Shown: positions 1 to 5,564 of the stretch, in pieces | How the letters are laid out: each line of letters opens with the position of its first letter | Numbering within the stretch: the stretch's first letter is position 1 | From: Pseudaquidulcibacter sp964443435 | GTDB taxonomy: Bacteria; Pseudomonadota; Alphaproteobacteria; Caulobacterales; Aquidulcibacteraceae | Direction of reading: 5' to 3' | Length of the DNA: 7,905 bases | Assembly (NCBI GenBank): GCA_964443435.1 | Contig: CAYUCW010000075.1 | Location: forward strand, 1 to 7,905 | The notes under the pieces: model-generated | Told to the model about the DNA's origin: nothing | Seen by the model: the letters and a program-made list of their open reading frames with translations, nothing else | Database searches by the model: none | Translations under genes and position numbers: made by a program

Positions 1-218
1 AACTCAGTTCTTAAAACAAGGCCGCGAACTTTTTCGACATTACATTCAATCTCATCTGGATCTGAAGTAAGGCGGATATTTTTTGCTACACTGCCACGTT
101 TCAAAGTAACGCCGCCAGAGCCTTTAACTTTCAGGTCTTTAATAAGCGTTACATTATCGCCATCTTTAAGAATATTACCATTTGAATCTTTTACAATTAT
201 TTCGTCTTCGTCTGACAT
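1..218 (-). CDS. PhnA-like (YjdM C-terminal domain) protein, 3' end cut off by window edge
   Basis: Reading from the ATG at 218 gives 72 codons before the window ends. The protein starts MSDEDEIIVKDSNGN and continues with DGDNVTLIKDLKVKG, LKRGSVAKNIRLT and RGLVLRTE. This is the SH3-like beta domain found at the C-terminus of the PhnA/YjdM 'alkylphosphonate utilisation' family. The N-terminal zinc ribbon of Escherichia coli YjdM is absent, so this is the short single-domain form (about 70-80 residues); only about five residues should be missing. A plausible SD (AAAGG, minus strand) lies about 7 nt before the ATG. The gene follows the MFS gene's stop by 14 nt on the same strand, so the two are probably co-transcribed. 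Despite the family name, a role in phosphonate breakdown is not established for these proteins, and none can be read from the sequence. Family call fairly sure; function unknown. Confidence 0.82.
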   Translation of the reverse strand, partial: MSDEDEIIVKDSNGNILKDGDNVTLIKDLKVKGSGGVTLKRGSVAKNIRLTSDPDEIECNVEKVRGLVLRTE

Positions 219-232
219 TTTTAACCTTTGCT

Positions 233-1465
233 TTAGTGTTGAATTCTGTCTGGCTCAGCTTTTGTAAATTTCAGAGCCAAAATTATTGAGATTACTACAA
301 GTATAGATGACAATAAAAACGCTGCACCTGGGAAATGAATACTTGTTTCATGTGATATAAAGTATGAAAAAATATTAGTAAAAATTAATGGCCCAATTAT
401 GCTTGTAAATGCTTGAGAAGCACCAAGCGCGCCTTGTAAACGGCCTTGTTCTGAAGGTGAAACTTTCGAAGTTAAATAAGTTTGCACTGACGCGCCATAA
501 ACGCCCCAAAACGCAGCTATTACTACTGTTAATATAATCTGATATTCTTGTTGCACAATTGAATATCCAAAAAACGCAAGCGCACCGCTAGTAAGGCCAA
601 AGAATAAAGCTTTCTTCTCACCTAATTTTTTAATAATTATGCGCATAAGGCCGCCTTGAACAATTGCGCTTAAAACGCCAACAAGTCCCATCATTAAGCC
701 AGATTCTTTTTGTGTCCAACCAAACTTATGAAGGGCAAATAGTACAAAAGTAGATGGCAATACAACATGGGCAAGATCGTTTAAGAATTTTATAATTGCG
801 AAGCCACGAATTTCTTTATTGTCTTTAAAAAACTGAAATGATGCAATCGGGTTGGCCTTACTCCATGAAAATTCCTTACGGTTTTCAGGCTTTAATGATT
901 CTTTTAATGCAATTAATCCATAAAAGGATGTCAGAATAGATATACCGCCCGCAACATATAATGGAAGTCTGATTGAAATATCGCCTAATATTCCGCCAAT
1001 TGCTGGGCCAATAATAAAACCTAGTCCAAATGCCGCACCTAATTGGCCAAATTTAACGGCTCTATCCTTAGGCTCTTCGGTATCGGCAATGTAAGAATAT
1101 GCGGCAGAAATGCTTCCACTCATTACGCCTGCAAATATTCTTGCAAACCAAAGGAACCATAAATTTGGTGCAAATGCCGCAAGCATATATGCTATGCCTT
1201 GACCAAAATTTGAAATAAAGAATATTGGCTTACGCCCAAACTTATCCGATAAAGCGCCCATAATTGGCATTGAAAAAAACTGTGCCAACGCCCAAGAGCT
1301 TCCAATCCAGCCCATAATGATTGCCGAATCTGCGACAATTCCGCCTGCAAGCTGATTTACAAGATTAGGAAGAATTGGAATTAATATTCCAATTGATAGC
1401 ATATCAAGGGCAACAGTTAAAAATACAAATAAGAAGCCAGATTTTTTTGCTTTGATTTCGTTCAT
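233..1465 (-). CDS. MFS drug-exporter-like transporter, TCR/Tet family
   Basis: A 410-residue inner-membrane transporter with the hydrophobicity pattern of a 12-helix major facilitator. Visible motifs are LDMLSIGILIPILP in helix 1 (the acidic residue at D21 matches the TetA pattern), motif A GALSDKFGRKP at residues 70-80 in the loop between helices 2 and 3, the RIFAGVMSG/YIAD segment at about 109-128 (helix 4), and the antiporter motif C GFIIGPAIGG at about 149-158 in helix 5. The second half has LGEKKALFFG and QGRLQGALGASQAFTSIIGPL, which strongly resemble TetA(A)-type proteins. The family exports drugs or metabolites in exchange for protons; the substrate cannot be told from sequence, and tetracycline resistance should not be assumed. 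The start at 1465 gives a normal N-terminus, but its SD is weak. The gene lies upstream of the PhnA-like gene and divergent from the helicase gene. Its promoter must lie in 1466-1802, but I could not assign one. Confidence 0.9.
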   Translation of the reverse strand: MNEIKAKKSGFLFVFLTVALDMLSIGILIPILPNLVNQLAGGIVADSAIIMGWIGSSWALAQFFSMPIMGALSDKFGRKPIFFISNFGQGIAYMLAAFAPNLWFLWFARIFAGVMSGSISAAYSYIADTEEPKDRAVKFGQLGAAFGLGFIIGPAIGGILGDISIRLPLYVAGGISILTSFYGLIALKESLKPENRKEFSWSKANPIASFQFFKDNKEIRGFAIIKFLNDLAHVVLPSTFVLFALHKFGWTQKESGLMMGLVGVLSAIVQGGLMRIIIKKLGEKKALFFGLTSGALAFFGYSIVQQEYQIILTVVIAAFWGVYGASVQTYLTSKVSPSEQGRLQGALGASQAFTSIIGPLIFTNIFSYFISHETSIHFPGAAFLLSSILVVISIILALKFTKAEPDRIQH

Positions 1466-1618
1466 TTAAAGGCTTTGCCAAGCATTTGCCGAAAAATCAA
1501 GTAAAAATGGTTTAAAATATAAAAGCAGGATTGCTAATATAATTACTTGACAATATTTAATTTCTGCTGCAAAGGGGCGCATCGCTGAATGCGAAAATTG
1601 CGCAATGCCTGCGTGAAT

Positions 1619-1657
1619 GGGTTTTAAATTTAAAATGTTAAAATTTAAAAATAACCC
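1619..1657. repeat. AT-rich imperfect inverted repeat
   Basis: GGGTT at 1619-1623 is mirrored by AACCC at 1653-1657. Inside, TTAAATTT on the left matches AAATTTAA on the right, with a few unpaired bases between the outer and inner matches on the right side. The core is almost pure A/T and contains several -10-like hexamers on both strands (for example TAAAAT at 1631-1636). It may be a promoter core, a UP-element-like region or a protein-binding site between the two divergent genes. The sequence alone does not decide among these. Confidence 0.5.
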
Positions 1658-1688
1658 TAAGGCGCGCTTAAATCCTCCCGATTGATCG

Positions 1689-1739
1689 GCACTTTATCCC
1701 ACGCTCTAGTGCCAAATTAAACTATGCGTGGGCAAGTGC
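1689..1739 (+). ncRNA. Long interrupted stem-loop in the probable helicase leader
   Basis: GCACTT (1689-1694) pairs with AAGTGC (1734-1739). CCCACGC (1698-1704) pairs with GCGTGGG (1726-1732). TAGT (1707-1710) pairs with ACTA (1721-1724). Only a TAT bulge, a single C bulge and a small internal loop interrupt the 17 base pairs, and the end loop is 10 nt. No T-run follows, so it is not a classical terminator. If transcription starts upstream, this is the main fold of the helicase 5' UTR. It could instead be a small RNA or a DNA-level protein site. The pairing is seen directly; that it is transcribed is inferred. Confidence 0.5.
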
Positions 1740-1745
1740 GACTGT

Positions 1746-1782
1746 TTCTCACTTTGCGTGTGCAATAATGCGCGCTTGAGAA
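1746..1782 (+). promoter_or_regulatory. Second leader hairpin, 20 nt before the helicase start codon
   Basis: The outer stem is TTCTCA (1746-1751) with TGAGAA (1777-1782). The inner stem is GTGTGC (1758-1763) with GCGCGC (1770-1775), using two G-U pairs in RNA, around the loop AATAAT. The outer and inner stems are separated by an asymmetric internal loop (six bases left, one right). It ends 9 nt before the weak SD at 1792-1797 and therefore could influence ribosome loading on the helicase mRNA. The G-U pairs suggest an RNA-level rather than DNA-level function, but the role is inferred. Confidence 0.45.
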
Positions 1783-1802
1783 GTGCGTCGTAAAGAGAAA
1801 AA

Positions 1803-3664
1803 ATGACTGAATTCAACAGCTTAGGACTTCACAATTCACTATTGAAAATCCTAGAAAAGAAAAATTATACAAATCCAACCCCGATTCAAGAAAATGCAAT
1901 TCCAAAAATTCTTGCAGGCGGCGACTTATTAGGTATCGCGCAAACCGGTACTGGTAAAACTGCGGCATTCGCACTTCCGATTTTAACAAAGCTAATTAAC
2001 GAAAATATCGAGCCTGTTAAACGTGGTTGCCGCGCTATTGTTCTTGCGCCAACCCGTGAGCTTTGCCAACAAATTTACGAAAGTTTCGTGGCTTATTCAC
2101 AAGGCACTCATATGCGTATTGTTGCGCTTTATGGCGGTGTTGCGCACAAACCACAAATTAACGCACTTATTCGCGGTGTTGATGTTTTGGTTGCGACCCC
2201 GGGCCGTCTTAAAGATCACATGGATGAAGGCAATGTAAGACTAAATAATACTAATATACTTGTATTAGACGAAGTTGACCAAATGCTTGACCTTGGCTTT
2301 ATTGGTGCAATTCGCGCACTTGTTAAAAAGCTTCCCGAAAATCGTCAGAATTTATTCTTTTCTGCTACTATGCCAAAAGAAATTCAACGCTTCGCTGATG
2401 AATTGCTTGATAATCCACAACGTGTAGAAGTTGCGGCGGTTTCAACTGCCCAAGAATTAGTTGAACAAAGCATCTGCCTTGTTGAAGCTGGTAAAAAGCG
2501 TTCTTTGGTTGTTGATTTATTCGAAAGCAAAGACCTTTCAAGAGTTATGATTTTTACACGTACAAAGCATGGCGCTGATAAAATTGCAAAACACATGGAG
2601 CATTTTGGTATTCGCAATGTGATTGTTCATGGCGGCAAAAACCAAAATCAACGTTCTAAATCAATGGAATTATTCAAAGCGGGCCGTGTTCGTGCCTTAG
2701 TTGCAACCGATGTTGCGGCACGTGGTATTGATATTAAAGACGTAAGCCATGTTATAAATTATGACATGCCGGTTACACCAGAAAGCTACGTTCACCGTAT
2801 TGGTAGAACGGCTCGTGGTGGAAAATCTGGTCATTCGATTTCAATCTGTACTAATCAAGAATTAAATCTATTAAGAGCAATTGAAAGATTGATTAAACAA
2901 TCTATCCCGCAAGTTGATAGACGTAATGACCCAACACTTATTAATGATAAGTCAGTAGCGCTTCCAGATCTTCCAGAAGAATCACGTAGCCGTGATAGAG
3001 ACTCAAGAGATGGCAGAGGTCGTTCAGACAGAGGTTCATCAAGATTTGGTTCGGACCGTGGTTCGGATCGTGGTCGTTCAAGAGATCGTGATGGCGATAG
3101 AAGACCAGCGCGTCAAAGAGATGAAGCGCGTGAGCCTAATTTCGATTATTCAGATGATTTTATTTTTAATGCTGACTCTAGCCCATGGGAACTTGTAAAA
3201 CAAAATGTTCCTGAAGGAATTGAAGTTGTTTCTCAAATGCCACGTCGTGAGCGTAAGCCAAGAAGCGAAGTTAGCAATGAAGCGCCTCGCGAATATACCC
3301 CTAGAGAAAAACCAAGAAGCGAACGTTCTTTTGACGATAAACCTCGTNNNNNNNNNNNNNNNNNNNNNNNNNNNNNNNNNNNNNNNNNNNNNNNNNNNNN
3401 NNNNNNNNNNNNNNNNNNNNNNNNNNNNNNNNNNNNNNNNNNNNNNNCGGTGATCGTCCACGTTCTGACCGTCCGCAATCTGATAGACCAAGAAGTGAAA
3501 GACCTTTTGATCGTCCAAGAGGCGATAGCGCAAGAAGTGAAGTTTCGAGAAGCGACAGGCCAAGAGGCGAACGTTCTTTTGGTGATAAACCAAAACGTAA
3601 TTTTGATAAACCAAGATCAGATCGCGGTTCTTTTAATACAAGACCGAAACGCGAACTTGTTTAA
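1803..3664 (+). CDS. rhlE: DEAD-box ATP-dependent RNA helicase, RhlE type, interrupted by an assembly gap
   Basis: This protein unwinds RNA duplexes using ATP in the cytoplasm; relatives act in ribosome assembly, RNA decay and cold growth. All helicase motifs are present: Q motif NPTPIQ (about 24-29), Walker A AQTGTGKT (46-53), PTRELCQQ (83-90), TPGR (132-135), motif II DEVD (156-159, a variant of DEAD), SAT (187-189), VMIFTRTK (248-255), ATDVAARGID (301-310) and HRIGRTARGG (331-340). After about residue 390 comes a low-complexity tail rich in Arg, Asp, Ser and Gly, likely an RNA-binding extension. The tail is split by 100 N at 3348-3447. Codons up to 3347 end in ...FDDKPR. After the gap, the frame that continues the Arg/Asp/Pro/Ser composition starts with GGT at 3449 and reads GDRPRSDRPQSDRP onward to ...RPKRELV and TAA at 3662-3664. 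This is not the frame obtained by counting through the Ns, so the protein length is unknown. RhlE is preferred over other DEAD subfamilies from the overall core; symbol tentative. Confidence 0.88.
3048..3071 (+). repeat. Tandem 12-bp repeat in the helicase tail
   Basis: GGTTCGGACCGT (3048-3059) is followed directly by GGTTCGGATCGT (3060-3071), with one mismatch. Together they encode two copies of Gly-Ser-Asp-Arg inside the Arg/Gly-rich tail. Small repeats like this let the tail expand or contract in whole codons. Confidence 0.75.
3313..3343 (+). repeat. Direct repeat, copy 1 (left of the gap)
   Basis: A 31-bp unit encoding roughly PRSERSFDDKP recurs at 3561-3591 as PRGERSFGDKP, with 28 of 31 bases identical and the core GCGAACGTTCTTTTG shared. 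The copies lie on either side of the N run, which suggests that more copies are hidden in the gap and that the repeats broke the assembly. Confidence 0.8.
3348..3447. other. Assembly gap of exactly 100 N
   Basis: A run of exactly 100 N is the usual placeholder for a scaffold gap of unknown size, so its length carries no information. The coding frame before it ends on a codon boundary (3347) and the credible frame after it begins at 3449. If the gene is intact, the true missing length is therefore 2 modulo 3, whereas 100 is 1 modulo 3. Reading through the placeholder gives an artefactual C-terminus. Confidence 0.97.
3561..3591 (+). repeat. Direct repeat, copy 2 (right of the gap)
   Basis: This is the partner of the 31-bp unit at 3313-3343, differing at three positions. 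Read in the frame starting at 3449 it encodes almost the same peptide as the left copy. This is independent support that 3449-3664 is the correct frame after the gap. Confidence 0.8.
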
Positions 3665-3687
3665 TTCATTTTAAATTCAAATTTTCT

Positions 3688-3717
3688 AAACCCTGCGAGT
3701 TAATCGCAGGGTTTTTT
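3688..3717 (+). terminator. Rho-independent terminator of the helicase gene
   Basis: CCCTGCGA (3691-3698) pairs perfectly with TCGCAGGG (3704-3711) around the loop GTTAA. Six T follow (3712-3717), and AAA before the stem can extend the pairing. It lies 23 nt after the helicase stop and separates that gene from the gatCAB operon. Confidence 0.95.
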
Positions 3718-3795
3718 ATTAATATCAGTATTAAAGCTTGAAGGTTGCCGCGCCCTTTGCTAGCCACAAATCATACAGATCCAAAGGAAACAAAT

Positions 3796-4083
3796 ATGTC
3801 GGTTGATGATAATACCGTTCGTAAAATTGCAAAGCTTGCACGCATCGCAATCGAAGAAGATAAAGTGCCAAACTTGGCATCAGAACTTAATGGCATTTTA
3901 GGCTGGATTGAAATGCTTAATGAAGTTGATGTTGAGGGCGTGGAGCCAATGACGTCTGCGGTTTCAATAACGCTTCCTATGCGCAAAGATGAAGTGACGG
4001 ATGGCGATAAGCAAGATGCAATTCTTAAAAATGCACCTAAGTCAGATTCTGGCTTTTTTGTTGTTCCAAAATCGGTTGAATAG
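3796..4083 (+). CDS. gatC: Asp/Glu-tRNA amidotransferase subunit C
   Basis: GatC is the small subunit of GatCAB; it wraps around and stabilises GatA on GatB. The 95 residues show the family pattern throughout: KIAKLARI near residues 10-17, LNGILGWIEMLNEVDVEGVE at 31-50, then PMTSAV, MRKDEVTDG (62-70) and the C-terminal APKSDSGFFVVPKSVE. I chose the ATG at 3796 because a good SD (AAAGGAAA, 3783-3790) lies 5 nt upstream and the protein then begins like other GatC proteins. A longer TTG-started frame from 3745 would add 17 residues unlike any GatC. It is the first gene of the operon, 7 nt ahead of gatA. Its promoter must lie between the terminator at 3717 and about 3780, but only weak boxes are visible (TTGAAG at 3738-3743 without a good partner). 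Confidence 0.95.
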   Translation: MSVDDNTVRKIAKLARIAIEEDKVPNLASELNGILGWIEMLNEVDVEGVEPMTSAVSITLPMRKDEVTDGDKQDAILKNAPKSDSGFFVVPKSVE

Positions 4084-4087
4084 GTGA
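4082..4087 (+). promoter_or_regulatory. gatA ribosome binding site overlapping the gatC stop
   Basis: AGGTGA overlaps the last bases of the gatC TAG stop and ends 3 nt before the gatA ATG. With the next T it gives AGGTGAT, which matches the complement of the conserved 16S rRNA 3' end. The overlap implies translational coupling between gatC and gatA. Confidence 0.7.
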
Positions 4088-4090
4088 TTT

Positions 4091-5554
4091 ATGACTTTAG
4101 CAAAACTAACAATTGAAAAAGCTATTGAAGGTCTTAATAATAAAGACTTTACCTCACTTGAGCTTACTGATGCAGTATTAGGGCAAATCGATAGCCTAAA
4201 TCCAAAACTAAATGCCTATGTAGCGGTCACCCATGATATTGCGCGTGATATGGCAAAAGCATCTGATGCACGTCGTGCCAAAGGTGAAATTGGCGCACTT
4301 GAAGGTGTTCCGCTTGGTATTAAAGATTTATTCGCCACCAAAGGTGTTCGCACTACGGCATGTTCCAAAATTCTTGGTGATTTTAAACCTGAATATGAAA
4401 GCACGGTTTCAAGCAATTTATGGCGCGATGGCGCGGTTATGCTTGGAAAGCTTAATCTTGATGAATTCGCTATGGGTTCATCAAATGAGACTTCGGCATT
4501 TGGCAATGTTATTAATCCATGGAAAGCTACAGGCTCTGATAAGGATTTAACCCCTGGTGGTTCATCTGGTGGCTCTGCTGCTGCGGTGGCGGCTGATATG
4601 TGTCTTGGCGCAACGGCGACGGATACGGGCGGCTCTATTCGTCAACCTGCGGCATTTACCGGTACAGTTGGTATAAAGCCAACTTATGGCAGATGTTCGC
4701 GATGGGGCATTGTTGCTTTTGCAAGCTCACTTGATCAAGCGGGCCCGATTTGTAAATCTGTAACTGATACCGCGATTTTGCTCAAATCAATGGCGGGCTA
4801 TGATGTTAAAGATTCTACTTCTTTAAACTTACCTGTTCCTAATTTTGCGGCGGCAGTTGCCAAAGGCGTTAAAGGTCTTAAAATTGGTGTTCCTAAAGAA
4901 TACCGTGTAGATGGTATGCCAGAAGAAATTGAAGCTTTATGGCAAAAAGGTATTGATTGGTTAAAAGCCGAAGGCGCGGAAATAATTGATATTTCTTTGC
5001 CGCATACAAAATATGCTTTGCCTGCTTATTATATTGTTGCGCCGGCCGAAGCCTCTTCAAATCTTGCAAGATATGATGGAATGCGTTTTGGTGCGCGTAT
5101 TGATGGTATTGACCTTACTGATACTTATGAAAAAACCCGTGCCGCTGGTTTTGGTGATGAAGTAAAACGTAGAATCCTTATTGGAACTTATGTTTTATCG
5201 GCGGGATATTATGATGCATATTATCTTCGCGCCCAAAAAGTAAGGGCGAAAATTTTGGAAGATTTTAATCAAGCTTTCAAAATTTGTGATGCTATACTTA
5301 CGCCAACTGCGCCATCTGCGGCATTTGCTTTGGGTGAGAAAAAGTCAGATCCTTTAGAAATGTATTTGAATGACGTGTTTACGGTAACCGCAAACCTTGC
5401 AGGGCTTCCCGCGCTTTCATTACCTGCGTCATTAGATAAAAATGGCTTACCTTTGGGCTTACAGATTATCGGCAAAGCCCTTGATGAAGAAACAATTTTT
5501 AGTGTTGCAGGTGTTATTGAAAACGCCGCCAATTTCAACGCAAAACCATTTTAG
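4091..5554 (+). CDS. gatA: Asp/Glu-tRNA amidotransferase subunit A (glutamine amidase)
   Basis: GatA hydrolyses glutamine and passes the ammonia through a channel to GatB for amidation of Glu-tRNA(Gln) or Asp-tRNA(Asn). The 487 residues match the usual family length of about 485. It belongs to the amidase-signature family with a Ser-cisSer-Lys triad: K78 in PLGIKDLF, S158 in PGGSSGGSAAAVAA and the nucleophile S182 in TDTGGSIRQPAAFTG. The 24-residue spacing between the two serines is the one known for this family. Other recognisable segments are KLNLDEFAMGSSNETSAFG (120-138), GIKPTYGRCSRWG and the C-terminal NLAGLPALSLPA followed by GLPLGLQIIGK. It follows gatC by 7 nt and precedes gatB by 10 nt. 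Nothing is truncated. Confidence 0.98.
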   Translation: MTLAKLTIEKAIEGLNNKDFTSLELTDAVLGQIDSLNPKLNAYVAVTHDIARDMAKASDARRAKGEIGALEGVPLGIKDLFATKGVRTTACSKILGDFKPEYESTVSSNLWRDGAVMLGKLNLDEFAMGSSNETSAFGNVINPWKATGSDKDLTPGGSSGGSAAAVAADMCLGATATDTGGSIRQPAAFTGTVGIKPTYGRCSRWGIVAFASSLDQAGPICKSVTDTAILLKSMAGYDVKDSTSLNLPVPNFAAAVAKGVKGLKIGVPKEYRVDGMPEEIEALWQKGIDWLKAEGAEIIDISLPHTKYALPAYYIVAPAEASSNLARYDGMRFGARIDGIDLTDTYEKTRAAGFGDEVKRRILIGTYVLSAGYYDAYYLRAQKVRAKILEDFNQAFKICDAILTPTAPSAAFALGEKKSDPLEMYLNDVFTVTANLAGLPALSLPASLDKNGLPLGLQIIGKALDEETIFSVAGVIENAANFNAKPF

Positions 5555-5555
5555 T

Positions 5556-5561
5556 AGGTGA
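5556..5561 (+). promoter_or_regulatory. gatB ribosome binding site
   Basis: AGGTGA begins two bases after the gatA stop and ends 3 nt before the gatB ATG. This is the same sequence and spacing as at gatA. The stop region reads TAGTAGGTGA, giving two adjacent TAG triplets, so the ribosome ends gatA and meets the next SD at once. Coupled or reinitiated translation is likely. Confidence 0.7.
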
Positions 5562-5564
5562 ATT

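Larger units (their letters stand above)
1466..1802. other. Divergent intergenic region with promoters not resolved and several inverted repeats
   Basis: This 337-nt stretch separates the minus-strand exporter gene from the plus-strand helicase gene, so it must contain at least two divergent promoters. No convincing coding frame is present. A TTGACA at 1547-1552 looks like a -35 box, but no acceptable -10 box follows at 16-18 nt. A 10-bp palindrome, ATTGCGCAAT, lies at 1597-1606 and could be a regulator site. An AT-rich inverted repeat (1619-1657) and two strong hairpins (1689-1739, 1746-1782) are listed separately. A small palindrome, CCGAT-TG-ATCGG, at 1678-1689 touches the first hairpin. 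The helicase start is preceded by a weak purine-rich SD (AAAGAG, 1792-1797). Confidence 0.6.

Noticed and set aside
233..1465. Calling the MFS gene a tetracycline-resistance gene
   Set aside because: The TetA family resemblance is clear, but many chromosomal members export other compounds; no tetR-type regulator is adjacent and the substrate is not readable from sequence.
1547..1552. TTGACA as a helicase promoter -35 box
   Set aside because: No acceptable -10 hexamer occurs 16-18 nt downstream (the bases there are around CAAAGG), so it may be chance in AT-rich DNA.
1660..1790. A known housekeeping RNA such as 6S RNA, SRP RNA or a tRNA
   Set aside because: The hairpins lack the conserved sequences of SRP RNA, the long bubble-interrupted rod of 6S RNA, and any tRNA cloverleaf or T-loop motif.
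2990..3600. Repeated units in the helicase tail as a CRISPR or noncoding repeat array
   Set aside because: The repeats are in-frame, encode Arg/Ser/Asp/Gly peptide repeats, and have no regular unique spacers.
3150..3614. Minus-strand open frames spanning the N run
   Set aside because: They are antisense to the repetitive helicase tail, are held open by the Ns, and have no family resemblance.
3448..3674. Plus-strand frame after the gap ending at 3674 with a Val/Leu/Ile-rich peptide
   Set aside because: It exists only because the N run was counted as real length. The alternative frame ending at 3664 continues the composition and repeats of the helicase tail.
3745..3795. An upstream TTG start that would extend gatC by 17 residues
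   Set aside because: The added residues do not look like GatC, there is no good SD before the TTG, and the ATG at 3796 has a clear SD and the expected N-terminus.
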